Below, in pieces: positions 42,729 through 52,125 of a DNA stretch of 64,000 bases (position 1 is its first letter; every line of letters starts with the position of its first letter). Under the pieces are notes generated by a model. That model was not told where the DNA came from and ran no database searches. It saw nothing but the letters and a program-made list of their open reading frames with translations. Both the position numbers and the translations under genes were made by a program. This stretch comes from CAVUPF01 sp963777915 (GTDB lineage Bacteria; Actinomycetota; Thermoleophilia; Solirubrobacterales; 70-9): positions 372,001-436,000 of the forward strand of contig CAVZSH010000003.1 in assembly GCA_963777915.1 (NCBI GenBank), read 5' to 3'.

Positions 42729-42990
42729 ATGCAACGAGCGATGGGCCGCGCCGCGACCGAGGCGGACTTCGTGCTGGTGATCTGCACGCGCTCCATTCAG
42801 GAACGCTACGACGGGGCCTCGAAACCGGGATGTCCTCGATACCAAGTTCGTCGAGGTTCTAAATTTGGACCTTGGGAATCGTCACCGAGCACATCGAGCC
42901 GCTCTACGTCGAAGGCAAGACGACCATCCCCCTGTGTCGCCCGGTGGAAGAGAGGTCGACCGAAGTGGTCTCGGATTCCGAAACCTTCCG
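42729..42990 (+). pseudogene. SEFIR/TIR-like gene remnant
   Basis: The plus strand reads ATEADFVLVICTRSIQERYDG, matching the conserved box of SEFIR/TIR-type domains (ADFVLVVCTxxYxxR). After a frame change near 42865 another frame reads IVTEHIEPLYVEGKTTIPL before ending. No start or full domain remains. SEFIR and TIR domains are common in bacterial antiphage proteins, so this is likely the wreck of a defence gene; it fills the gap between the two-gene unit and the giant NTPase. Confidence 0.5.
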
Positions 42991-42995
42991 ATCCG

Positions 42996-45900
42996 TCAGC
43001 GAAACAGTTCGTGAAGGCCGTAGGTAAGACGGCGCGCCTTGGGCCATCCGACCTCGACGAAAGTGTCGAGCATCTCGATAAGGCGCTTCAGCAGCTCCTC
43101 GTCGCCTTGCAGCAGAGTGCGGTACTCAGCGAGGTAGCGCTCGATGAGGGAGACGAAGAGGTCGGCGGCCATGTTGTCGAACTGGTAGCCGCCGGCCTTG
43201 CCCCCCTCGATCGCGCGGGAGATGCGGATGAAGACGCCGCGGGGGTCGAACTCGATGCAGGCCTCGAGCGTCTCGAGCAGGTAGTGGGTGGCTGGGGGGA
43301 CAGGCGCGTCTGCGAGCAGGTCGAACACAGAGCCTGCCTCGCGGTAGAGGCGCTCGCTCTGCGCGCGGCTCACCTTGGGCTCGTCGGCATTGGCCCCCTT
43401 ATGGGCGCCCGAGGCGAAGTAGAGCTCGGCGGCGATTGTGTCGATCATCTCTGCAGCGTTGCGCGCCCGCTCGAGGTCGGGATCGCCCTCCTGCAGGGGG
43501 ACCTGCAGCCGGGCGCTGAGCTCCTCGAAGTCGGCCAGCGCTTGGCGCAGGGCGTACTCGATCAATGCGAGGGCCCGCGCCCGGATCGCGTCGGCGTTGG
43601 CGTCGCCTTCGACACCGTAATTTTGGGCATTTCGCAGTCGCACGATCGCCTGCCGCATCCCTTCCTCGCTATCTGCGAGATTCGCGATCACCTCGCGCCG
43701 CAGGAACTCGCCCGCGGCATCGTCGCCATCCCATACGTGCAGGTCGACGATCAGCGACACCGCCGTCCGCCGAAGGGCCGAGCCGCCGGGCCGGTCGCTC
43801 GGGGTGCGGGAGTAGAGCGATTCTGCGATCTGGCGCCGCCGCTCGGGCTCCTCCTCGGTCATCGACGGCAGGTCACACAGAAATGCTTGGACCACCACAC
43901 GGGAGCTGTCCTCGGCCGCGATCCGCTCGGCGATCTCCCACATCAGGTCCGGTGCCGAGACCCGCAGGAGGCTGATCCCTCGCGCGACTTGGAGGCGAAC
44001 GGCGGGGTGTGGGTCGCGGCTCAGCCTCTCGATCTCCCCTAGCAGCTCCGGCGTGCAGAGGTCGAGATCTGCAGCCAGGGTGAGCAATCCCTTTGCGGCC
44101 TCCACTCGCGGCGCCGGCGAGCCCCAATGGGGGTGCTTGTCAAACGCGGCGTCGCTCGTCGGGTCGTGGACCGGGTTGTGTTGACTGGCGGCGGCAAAAA
44201 GGATCTCGGTAGCGAGCACGAGGGCGGGGTCATCGCGGTCTCGAACCTCGCTGCGAGCGATCGCCTCAGCAACCTCGGCTGCAAAGCCAAATCCCTGATC
44301 GGCCTGGCGAGGGTCCGCGCCGTCGCTCTCGGCGCTCCCCAGCGCTTTCCAGAGATCCTCCAGGGCCGGCCGGATCTCCTTGACCTGGGCAGCGGACGGG
44401 GAACCGTTCAGATGCTCGGCGGCAAACTCATGGATCGGCTCAGCAAGCTCGGCGATGCGGCGATTGGGCTCGCTGTCAACTTCGACGCCCTGCTCAGCCA
44501 GCGCCCCACGCCGCCAATCCCCAGCCTCGCGCCAGCCCACGTGCATCTCGGGCTCTAAGTCCTCAGGCACTCCCTTCTCCTCGCGCAGCTGCGCCAGAAG
44601 CTCCTTCGCCTCGGCCTCGGTAAGCGCTTCAAGGGGCAGGTAGACAAGCAGGCGGTTGCGGCGCATAGCGCCACTTTCGGCGGCGTTCACATGGTCGGGG
44701 TTCGCGGTCGCGAAGTGGTCGGGGATGGCAAGGATCGCCCGCTCGACCTCCTCCCTCACCTCGGGCGCGAGATCTGAAAACCCGGTGCGCAGAAACTCCG
44801 CGAGCGGCTTCGCCAGGGCCTCGTTGGCGAGCGCGGCGGGGGCGAGCAGGAGAGGGCGGATTAGAGGCTCAAGAACGTCCGGATGGCCCGAGGCGACCCG
44901 GATCAGACGGCGCCAGATCGAGGCTGGCACCTCGCACTCCAGCAAGAGGTCGACGATCCTGACAGGCGCCTCGGGATCTTCCTCGGCGAGGGAGGCGAGG
45001 TGCTCCTCGAAGGCATTGAGGATCTTGACCTCGTCGTCATGGCCGAGGGGCTCCCCGTCCCAGATGCCGCTGCCGTCCTCGAGGATGCGCGCCTCGCGCC
45101 CCTCGCCCCAGGGGAGAGAGAAGGCCGAGCCGGGGAAGTGCTTTTGCGCGTAGGCGGCCTGCACCGCGATCAGAGCTTGGACTGCCTCAACCGACGCCGC
45201 CGAGAGGAACTCCGGGTAGGCGCGGGCGAGGCTGTAGTGGGCGCTGGCGTAGTCCTGGCTTCGGTGTGAGCTGAGCGACAGAACCCGGCCGCCCATGTGG
45301 GTCTTCTCCTTCGAGGTCTCCTCGAAGGAGAACGCCGCCACGTAAATGTCGCAAACGAAGCCAGGGTCGACCTCAATCAGCACCTCCACCTGGTGGGCCA
45401 GGTCGGGCATCTCGCTGTAGCCAAAGCGCGTGAGGCGCTCGGTCTCCAGAATGCGACCGAGCTGCTCGCGGGAAGCGACGGGGTCGGAGGCATAGGTTGC
45501 GGCCACAGCCTCGATCGCCGGCCAGGTCATGCTGCGGTCGGCGACTTCGCGGTCCAGTGCGTGGGCGAGGAGGACGCGGGCGGCGCATCCGACCTGGCTG
45601 AGTTCGACATCGCCGAGCCGCCCGGAATCTTTGGCGAGCTCGGAGACGACCTGTCGCAGGGCGAAGGCGATGGCCGGCGCCAGCTCGCACTGTGCGAGCG
45701 CCTCAGCGAAGGCAGACCATGCGGCGCGCTCGGCCTCGCCGCGCCAGAAAGGCTGCGGTTCGGACCCAACAGCCGCGCCGACCAGATGGCGCAGGATCTC
45801 TTCGGCGCCATCTCGCTGCTCCGAACCGGGACGGAGTCCATCGAGCAGGGGCCGCGAGTCCTCGACGGTTCCGATCAGCTCGGCAGCGACCACTGGGCCG

Positions 45901-47936
45901 ACGATGCGGCCGATCTGCGGCACTCCCTCGACTGTGGCGAGCGCCAAGCAGGCCTCCCAGAAGCGCTTCCGATCGCCATCTACATCCCAGAGGTGGCGAA
46001 AGTGCAGATCGAAGCTCTGCCGGGCGAAGAGCAGCAAATCGGGGCGCTCGAGAATCGCCCGAGAGAGTCGCTCCTCGGTTCCGCGCAACAACGAGCGCTC
46101 GACCGCATAATCGAAGAGAACGTGGTGCGAGAAGACCAGGACCTCGCGCACGACGGTGCCGGACCCAGACTGCAGCTCGGCGAGGACCCCCTCGCTCAGC
46201 AGATGATCCAGGGAGTCCAACGTCTCGGGCCGAGCGAGCGGCTGGCGCTCGGCGCGCAGGCGCCGGCCCCCGACCATCGCCTCCACGATCTCGCCGACCA
46301 CAGCGCTACGGGTGTCACCCTGTCCGTCGGTGCCGATCACGCGGTGCTCCCAATAGAGGTCGAGGAGTTGGACCTGAGTCGAGATCGGTTCCAGTGTCGA
46401 GCGCTCGACGTCGAGGCGGACAAGTTCGGCGAGAAGTTTGAGGTTGAAGGGGACACGCGCAAGGTCGCGCAAGTCCTGCGGCGCGCTGGCGAGCAGCTCG
46501 TGCAGCGCCGGGGCCAAATCTTCGAGCTGGGCCAGCTCCGCGTCGGTTAGCTCGGGAACGCTCAGGTGGCGGACCGCGGCGAACTCGGCGGCGACGTAGG
46601 GGGCGGGAACAGGCGGCCAGGGCTCAGCCGGAAAGAGGTCGCGCAGCTTGTGGTTGTAGCGCAGGTCAAAGCGGCGGATGGAAGCGGCGACGCTCCAGCG
46701 GGAGGCGGTGACCTGGGTGGCGGCGATCAGTTCGAGCAGGGCCTGCTGGGTCCCCTCACCCCTGGCCGCGTCGAGGCCGTCGATGACGAGCGTAGCGCCT
46801 GTTTTTCCAGGCCAGTTGCGAAGGACGTCGAGGACTTCGTGCTCGAGCCCCAGCTCCTCGCGGAGCTGGGCGAGGCCGCCGATCTCCATCGCATCGGCGG
46901 CGATCGCGAAGACGTCACGGCCCTTTACGAGCAGGGTGGTTATCAGCTCGAAGACCGAGGCCGACTTGCCGGCGCCCGGGTCACCGGTGATCAGGATCGA
47001 GCCTGAGGCTACGGCGGCCAGGACTCCGGCGGGGACCCCCCGCTCGATCTTGAAGCGCTCTCCACCGGGCGGTGAGATACGCGAGAGCGGCTCGAGCGCC
47101 GCCACGGTGGCGGCCGAACGCGCCTTCAGCCGCTCGATGTCCTCGCGGTAGCTCGGCGCCGCCCGCAAGCCGACCCCCTTGGCGGCGAGCAGAGCGTGCA
47201 GACGCTGGCGGTCGGCCCCCGATTGCTGGGCGGCGAAACTTGTGGCCATCGAGATCAGGTCGCCCCAGACCTGTCCCGCCTGGGCCGGCTCGAAGAGGAC
47301 AGTGGTGCGCAGTTGGCCCTTGGCGCTGTGGGTGGCGGCCCCGTCCTCGCCGAGGTCGTGGACTGAGACCCGCACCACGCGCAGCATGTCGCAGAGTTCG
47401 GCGTCGCTGGGGTCGGCGCCAGTACGCTCCCGCCAGGCTTGGCCGAGGTGAGCGCGAAGGGCCGCCAGCACTTCGCGCTCAGCTTTGTTTTTGGCGATTG
47501 AGGCGAGATCGCGGTCTGGCGGCAGCCCGCGGACCCGCTCGAGTAACCGTGGCAGATCCTCGCGGATTCGACTGCTGCTCATCGGGCCGACCGCGAGCAC
47601 GAGGCGATTCCCGTCCGGGAGACCGTCCAGGTACTGGTCGGCGAAGGCGGTGATCGTCTTGCCCAGGTCGGAGGTGGGCGAGTCACTGAGATTAAGGCGA
47701 AGTTTGGCCTGGATGTGGGCGCTGGACCCGGCCGCGTTCAGGACCCTGATGTCATCGACGTGCTCGCCCGTCTCGAGCTGGATCGCCTCCAGCGGCTGGT
47801 CCTCGGGCCAGTCCCAGAAGGGCGGTGCGTGCTCCTCGGCGAGTATCGCGCAGGCAAGTTGGGCCGCGAGGCGGTCCTGGAATCCGATCCCAGTGGCGGT
47901 GCCGGCACCGCCGCTCCTACCAGATCGTTTCGTACT
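42996..47936 (-). CDS. Giant nuclease-NACHT-type NTPase-repeat protein
   Basis: 1646 residues from GTG 47936 (STKRSGRSGGAGTATGIGFQDR); a longer frame to 47984 only adds dnaE2-derived sequence. Residues ~15-110 look like a DUF4297/Cap4-type PD-(D/E)xK nuclease (GIGFQDRLAAQLACAIL; HVDDIRV; HIQAKLRL giving D...QxK). The NTPase has ILITGDPGAGKSAS (~315-327) and TLVIDGLDAARG (~382-393). About 1000 C-terminal residues are helical, HEAT-like (PHPAVRLQVARGISLLRVSAPDL). Nuclease-NTPase-repeat order again suggests a DNA-degrading antiphage sensor. It is of different lineage from the 37-41 kb protein, since Walker B and the repeats differ. Confidence 0.78.
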   Translation of the reverse strand, partial: STKRSGRSGGAGTATGIGFQDRLAAQLACAILAEEHAPPFWDWPEDQPLEAIQLETGEHVDDIRVLNAAGSSAHIQAKLRLNLSDSPTSDLGKTITAFADQYLDGLPDGNRLVLAVGPMSSSRIREDLPRLLERVRGLPPDRDLASIAKNKAEREVLAALRAHLGQAWRERTGADPSDAELCDMLRVVRVSVHDLGEDGAATHSAKGQLRTTVLFEPAQAGQVWGDLISMATSFAAQQSGADRQRLHALLAAKGVGLRAAPSYREDIERLKARSAATVAALEPLSRISPPGGERFKIERGVPAGVLAAVASGSILITGDPGAGKSASVFELITTLLVKGRDVFAIAADAMEIGGLAQLREELGLEHEVLDVLRNWPGKTGATLVIDGLDAARGEGTQQALLELIAATQVTASRWSVAASIRRFDLRYNHKLRDLFPAEPWPPVPAPYVAAEFAAVRHLSVPELTDAELAQLEDLAPALHELLASAPQDLRDLARVPFNLKLLAELVRLDVERSTLEPISTQVQLLDLYWEHRVIGTDGQGDTRSAVVGEIVEAMVGGRRLRAERQPLARPETLDSLDHLLSEGVLAELQSGSGTVVREVLVFSHHVLFDYAVERSLLRGTEERLSRAILERPDLLLFARQSFDLHFRHLWDVDGDRKRFWEACLALATVEGVPQIGRIVGPVVAAELIGTVEDSRPLLDGLRPGSEQRDGAEEILRHLVGAAVGSEPQPFWRGEAERAAWSAFAEALAQCELAPAIAFALRQVVSELAKDSGRLGDVELSQVGCAARVLLAHALDREVADRSMTWPAIEAVAATYASDPVASREQLGRILETERLTRFGYSEMPDLAHQVEVLIEVDPGFVCDIYVAAFSFEETSKEKTHMGGRVLSLSSHRSQDYASAHYSLARAYPEFLSAASVEAVQALIAVQAAYAQKHFPGSAFSLPWGEGREARILEDGSGIWDGEPLGHDDEVKILNAFEEHLASLAEEDPEAPVRIVDLLLECEVPASIWRRLIRVASGHPDVLEPLIRPLLLAPAALANEALAKPLAEFLRTGFSDLAPEVREEVERAILAIPDHFATANPDHVNAAESGAMRRNRLLVYLPLEALTEAEAKELLAQLREEKGVPEDLEPEMHVGWREAGDWRRGALAEQGVEVDSEPNRRIAELAEPIHEFAAEHLNGSPSAAQVKEIRPALEDLWKALGSAESDGADPRQADQGFGFAAEVAEAIARSEVRDRDDPALVLATEILFAAASQHNPVHDPTSDAAFDKHPHWGSPAPRVEAAKGLLTLAADLDLCTPELLGEIERLSRDPHPAVRLQVARGISLLRVSAPDLMWEIAERIAAEDSSRVVVQAFLCDLPSMTEEEPERRRQIAESLYSRTPSDRPGGSALRRTAVSLIVDLHVWDGDDAAGEFLRREVIANLADSEEGMRQAIVRLRNAQNYGVEGDANADAIRARALALIEYALRQALADFEELSARLQVPLQEGDPDLERARNAAEMIDTIAAELYFASGAHKGANADEPKVSRAQSERLYREAGSVFDLLADAPVPPATHYLLETLEACIEFDPRGVFIRISRAIEGGKAGGYQFDNMAADLFVSLIERYLAEYRTLLQGDEELLKRLIEMLDTFVEVGWPKARRLTYGLHELFR

Positions 47937-47971
47937 CACGGTCGAACAGTACGACCAAGCGAATGGAGCCT

Positions 47972-48385
47972 TCAGAGGCGCCACGCCGGTCGGCCTTTTG
48001 GTAAGGAGAAGAACAGCCTCCGACCGAGCGAGTCATCGCCCGCGCCAGCCCCGACGATTCGCTCCCAGCGCCCCAACGGCTCCAGTTCGGGGGCAGGGAG
48101 AGGTGGAGCTGCCCCTTCTGCCCGCCGCCCGCTGCGGCGACACCGAGGCGCCAGTAGTTCTCGCGGCGCTCACCGCCGACCGGCAACTCATCGAGAGCCC
48201 CGGCCCAGGCCAGCCGCTCGAGGCCATCGCGGCCCGCCCCGAGCTGGCGGCGAGATCGGCGATGCCACGATAGGGCCGGCGCGCTCGCGCTCGGCAACAA
48301 GCGCCTGCATCTCTTCCTCCCGCACGCCCTTGACGTAGCCGAGCCCGATTTCCGGGCTGTCGCTTCGCGCAGACAAACGGAAGCT
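47972..48385 (-). pseudogene. dnaE2 (error-prone polymerase) C-terminal remnant
   Basis: On the minus strand: PEIGLGYVKGVREEEMQALV, then AERERAG; with a one-base shift YRGIADLAA; with another shift GRDGLERLAWAGALDELPVG and ERRENYWRLGVA; finally, after a shift near 48070, ELEPLGRWERIV and a stop at 47972. This is the recognisable late part of DnaE2-type DNA polymerase III alpha, broken by several frameshifts. It begins right after the relaxase stop, so the relaxase element recombined or landed here, and it lies over the start of the giant NTPase gene. Confidence 0.65.
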
Positions 48386-48400
48386 GCTGATGCAGGGTGA

Positions 48401-51013
48401 CTACCCGATCCCGAAGCCGCGGTCGATGTCGCGGTCTCGGTCGATCTCGCGCTCGATCCGCGCCTCGCGCTCGACAGCCTTCTCGTCGAGCGTCCTGGCG
48501 ATGCTCGCCTCCTGCGCTCCGCTACGGCGCATCCGCTCACCGAGCCGTTCGATCGCGCCGGTATCCATTCCCGCCTCTCCGAGGTCCTCGCGAGCCAGGT
48601 AGACCTGGGTCTGCTCGCGGGCGCGGCTGAGCGCGACGTAGGCACCCTCGCGGTCGGTCTGCCAGCCGCCTGTGAGGATGCCCGAGGCCTCGGCGGTGAT
48701 GCCCTGGGCCTTGTAGACGTGGACGGCGTAGCCGAGCGAGAGGTCGGAGAACTTCGCGGTGTCGACCGCAACCTCGCGTGGCTCGCGCTCGTGGGTCGCG
48801 ATTGTGACCCGGTCGCGGTCGCGGTCGGCGTCGAGGACGGTGCCGGTGATCCCGTTCTCGATCCGCTTTTGGCCGAAAGGGTGGAACTGGGCGGAGAAGA
48901 TCACCTCGTCGCCGGCGTGTAAGCCGTAGGGCTTGCCGGGCAGCTCGACCCGGTGTAAGCCGAGCTCTCCCGCTTGCACCCGCCGCTCCTGGGCCATCGC
49001 GTTGATCTGGTCGCGCTCGGCGTTGGAGGCGTCGGTGATCATCACCGCCTTGCCGGTGGGCAGGCTCCGCCTCGCCTCGTCCCAGTCGGCGACCATCGCC
49101 TCCGCGGCTTCGGCGCGAGTGTCGTGGATATGGAGGCGATCGTGGGCCTCATACTGAGCAAGCGCGGGTCCGGGTTCGCCGTTTCGGACCTGCTCCCATG
49201 CCCGCCGCTCCCAGTCGTGATGTGCGCGGTGGACCTCGATCAGCTCGGCGCTGGGAACGCGGTCCCGCAGCTGCTCGAAGAGCCCGCCGGCACCGATCGG
49301 CCCCAGCTGCGCGGTGTCACCGGCGAGCACGAGCTTGCTGTGGGAGTCACGTGTGATCTCGGTGAGCCGGGCGAGGCGCTCGGTATCCGCCATCCCAGCC
49401 TCGTCCATGACGATGACGGTCCTCGGGCCAAGGTGGATGCGATCGTTCTCGACGCCGTTGCGGAGGCCGTCGGCGGTGAGGGCGCGATCGAGACTCGCGT
49501 CGTCTTTCAACCGCTGCGCGGTGGCGCCGGCAACCGCGGTGCCGATCACCTCATAGCCCTCGAGCTGCCAGGCCCTCGCTGCGGCTGAGATCACCACGCC
49601 CTTGCCGGTGCCGGCGCGGCCGACAAGCAGCGAGACGCCGCCAGGGCCGGTGATCGTCTCCAGCGCCTCGCGCTGCTCTTGGGAGAGCGAGCCGCGGATC
49701 TCCTTGCCGATCTCGCGGCGCGCCTGCTTGAGGGATCGCTCGCTCACGGCAGCTGCGTTCTCGCTGGCGCGCCGCTCGGCGATCTCGACCGTGGCCTGCT
49801 CCATCTCGCGCAGGCGCCGCGTCGTCCACATCCCGTCCTCGAGCCGGACCAGCTCGCCACTCCGCGCCAGCTCGTCGACCACCTGGTCGGCCTCGTTTGG
49901 GCGGCAGACACCGGCGGCAAGCTCGTAGGCCTTGGCTCGGAGTTCACGGTCCTCGACCATCGCGCTCTCGCGGGTCACCTCTTCGAGCAGCTTGGTGCAA
50001 AGGTCGACGGTCCCTTGATTGGATATTGAGCGCTCGTTGAACAGCTGCTCGGCGCCCTCGGCGCTCAAGCCGTGCTCCTCACCCACCGCTCGCCAAACCT
50101 CGTTGATGTCGATCTGATCGGCGGCGCTCTTGGAGCCGCGGGTGGCGATCGTCAACGAGCCCAGCTCTTCGGCCCTTGGCTCGCGGCCGTAGCGCTGGCG
50201 GAAGAGGCGGGCGGCGCGGTCGACGTCTTCGGAGCGAGAGGACCAGCGGCTCGCCAACTGCTCGGGGACGCCGCGGACCTCGAAGTAGCGCCCGTTGCGG
50301 CCGGTGTGGCGCTCGATCGGCACTCCGAGCTCGCGCAGGTTCGCGGCCAGCTCCGCCCGGTACCAGGCGCCGCTCTCGCGGGCGGAGCGATAGAGCCGAC
50401 GTGATTCGATCGCGGCGAGCTTGCCGTCGGAGCGCTCGGCGGCGAAGAGGACGAGGTGGGAGTGCAGTTGGGGGTCGGGGATCCCACCTGCCTCCTGGTC
50501 TTGGGCGAGGCGGCTGGTGGTGTGGACGAACTCCGCGGCGAGCAGGCTCTTGGCGCGCTCGAAACGCACGACTCCACCGCTCTTGCGCCTCACCAGGGCC
50601 ACCTCGCGCTGGGTCCGCTCCAGCGCACTCGCCACGGCGCGGTGGTGGGCGGCCTCGATCTGGGCGCGGCGGTAGGGGCCGGCGGTCGCCCAGAGCGCCG
50701 AGACCGACTTCGGCGGCGCCATCATCAACTCCACTCCGGCGACCCGGGTGCCGTTGGAGCCGGCCGGGCGCAGCGGCTCGCCGCTGAGCGGCGAGAAACC
50801 CTGCATCACCGCGCTCAGGTCGCTGCGCGCCACCGGCTCCTCGGCGCCGAGGCCGAGTGAGCGGAGCAGGGCGGATGAACCGTGCCAGCGGCTGGGCACC
50901 GCCGGGTCGTCGGCGCCGTCGCGGGTGTAGTAGTCGCCGCGCGTCGAGGTGGAGGTCAAGTACTTCGCGTAGCGAACCGCGGAGTCTCCGGGGATCTTGT
51001 GGGTGGTCTGCAC
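48401..51013 (-). CDS. MobF-family relaxase with helicase domain (TrwC/TraI-like)
   Basis: Conjugative relaxase that nicks oriT and unwinds the strand. I prefer GTG 51013 (QTTHKIPGDSAVRYAKYL); the frame extends to GTG 51046. TrwC relaxase domain: SAVRYAKYLTSTSTRGDYY with candidate nucleophile tyrosines, MMAPPKSVSALWA, and the metal-binding histidines in PDPQLHSHLVLFA. Helicase part: LVGRAGTGKGVV (Walker A), TVIVMDEAGM (Walker B), VHVYKAQGITAE and AYVALSRAREQTQVYL (RecD-like motifs V-VI). At about 870 residues it is shorter than TraI but complete in both domains. No coupling protein or type IV secretion gene is in the window, so it would need a helper. Confidence 0.92.
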   Translation of the reverse strand: MQTTHKIPGDSAVRYAKYLTSTSTRGDYYTRDGADDPAVPSRWHGSSALLRSLGLGAEEPVARSDLSAVMQGFSPLSGEPLRPAGSNGTRVAGVELMMAPPKSVSALWATAGPYRRAQIEAAHHRAVASALERTQREVALVRRKSGGVVRFERAKSLLAAEFVHTTSRLAQDQEAGGIPDPQLHSHLVLFAAERSDGKLAAIESRRLYRSARESGAWYRAELAANLRELGVPIERHTGRNGRYFEVRGVPEQLASRWSSRSEDVDRAARLFRQRYGREPRAEELGSLTIATRGSKSAADQIDINEVWRAVGEEHGLSAEGAEQLFNERSISNQGTVDLCTKLLEEVTRESAMVEDRELRAKAYELAAGVCRPNEADQVVDELARSGELVRLEDGMWTTRRLREMEQATVEIAERRASENAAAVSERSLKQARREIGKEIRGSLSQEQREALETITGPGGVSLLVGRAGTGKGVVISAAARAWQLEGYEVIGTAVAGATAQRLKDDASLDRALTADGLRNGVENDRIHLGPRTVIVMDEAGMADTERLARLTEITRDSHSKLVLAGDTAQLGPIGAGGLFEQLRDRVPSAELIEVHRAHHDWERRAWEQVRNGEPGPALAQYEAHDRLHIHDTRAEAAEAMVADWDEARRSLPTGKAVMITDASNAERDQINAMAQERRVQAGELGLHRVELPGKPYGLHAGDEVIFSAQFHPFGQKRIENGITGTVLDADRDRDRVTIATHEREPREVAVDTAKFSDLSLGYAVHVYKAQGITAEASGILTGGWQTDREGAYVALSRAREQTQVYLAREDLGEAGMDTGAIERLGERMRRSGAQEASIARTLDEKAVEREARIEREIDRDRDIDRGFGIG

Positions 51014-51037
51014 ACGGCGAAGGTAGCTCTGGCAAAT

Positions 51038-51058
51038 ACACACCACAAGACGGTGTGT
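51038..51058. other. Candidate oriT hairpin before the relaxase
   Basis: ACACACC (51038-51044) and GGTGTGT (51052-51058) are perfect 7-bp arms around ACAAGAC, immediately upstream of the preferred relaxase start. MobF relaxases bind an inverted repeat next to the nic site, and oriT normally lies beside the relaxase gene. It could equally be an operator. Confidence 0.4.
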
Positions 51059-51371
51059 TGATCGGCGACCATCACCGGCTATGTGGGACTATGTAGCTCC
51101 GTGAGGTGCGTATGGTCTGCACGCTTTTCGGGGCTGCGGAGGTGACGGAGAAGAGGTTACTGACGAAGGCCCAAGCCGGACTTCTCAGCCCCGGAGGGGC
51201 GTTGATGGCTGAGCGGTTAGGCCGACAGCTTTGGGCAATGCGACACGCGGTAATGGGGTCTCTGCTCTATCGCGGGGCGGGCCTAGCGGGTGTTCGGGGA
51301 TTGGCGGGTGAGGCTTCGGTCTTGCGTCTTGCGGTGGCCGTTGCGGATACAGTCTGAAGCGAGGCACTGCT
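51059..51371. other. Intergenic region between relaxase and membrane protein
   Basis: An 83-codon plus frame at 51106 (MRMVCTLFGAAEVTEK) has low-complexity Gly/Ala/Leu content and no family features; I do not accept it. The stretch is where the remainder of oriT and two divergent promoters would be expected. Confidence 0.35.
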
Positions 51372-52031
51372 ATGGCGGATCAGAGACTTTCCACGCGCCG
51401 GGCGACCGGACTCGCCGGGCTCGGGGTCGTGGTCCTGTTCGGCGTGGGCAACGCGCTGTGGGTGTTGGAACAGCCCGACGCCGGTGCCTCCGCGCGAGCG
51501 ATCATCGCCTTCTACACGAACACCTCGACGAGGATCGTCATCGGCGCGAGTCTCAGCCTCCTCGCGGGCGCGCTGTTCGTCTTCTTCGCCAGCGGTGTTC
51601 GGGCGATGCTTCGGGAGCACGAGGGCGATGACTTGCTCGCCACTACCGCGTTCGGTGGTGCGCTCCTCTTGGTGGCGGCCGGGCTCGGTGCTGAGACCAT
51701 CAACATGGTCGGGGCGTTGCGGGCCGGCGACGGCCAGCTCACACCGGCGCTCGGCCGGGCGCTGTTTGAAATCTCCTACGTCCTCGGCTACAACGGCGCC
51801 GGCGTGGGCGTCGGCATCTTGGTAGTGGTAACGGCAGCGGTCGCGTTGCGGGCCGCGGGCCCGCGGGCACTGATGCCCCGCTGGCTCGCGATCGTCGCAC
51901 TCCTCGTCGGAGTGGCGTTCATCACGCCGCTCTGTCGATTTCTGCTCGGACCTTCGATTCTGCTGCTCGCCGTGGTGTCGGTGCAGCTCCTCAGGGCTTC
52001 GCCGCCGGAGGTGGCGAGCAACGTGACCTAA
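51372..52031 (+). CDS. Multi-pass membrane protein (DUF4386-like)
   Basis: 219 residues with about six membrane spans (TGLAGLGVVVLFGVGNALWVL; IVIGASLSLLAGALFVFFASGV; TAFGGALLLVAAGLGAETINM; GYNGAGVGVGILVVVTAAVAL; WLAIVALLVGVAFITPL; ILLLAVVSVQLL). The loop ASARAIIAFYTNTSTRIVIG is typical of small integral proteins annotated DUF4386-like. The function is unknown. Confidence 0.8.
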   Translation: MADQRLSTRRATGLAGLGVVVLFGVGNALWVLEQPDAGASARAIIAFYTNTSTRIVIGASLSLLAGALFVFFASGVRAMLREHEGDDLLATTAFGGALLLVAAGLGAETINMVGALRAGDGQLTPALGRALFEISYVLGYNGAGVGVGILVVVTAAVALRAAGPRALMPRWLAIVALLVGVAFITPLCRFLLGPSILLLAVVSVQLLRASPPEVASNVT

Positions 52032-52125
52032 AGGATCTCGTTCCTGGAGAGGGCCATTAGCACCTATATACACCCATTCGAGCTGTGCGAGACTGCGCCG
52101 CCCCGGTCCCCCACGAAGGAGAGAT

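Noticed and set aside
51106..51357. 83-codon frame between relaxase and membrane protein
   Set aside because: Low complexity, no ribosome site, no family features.
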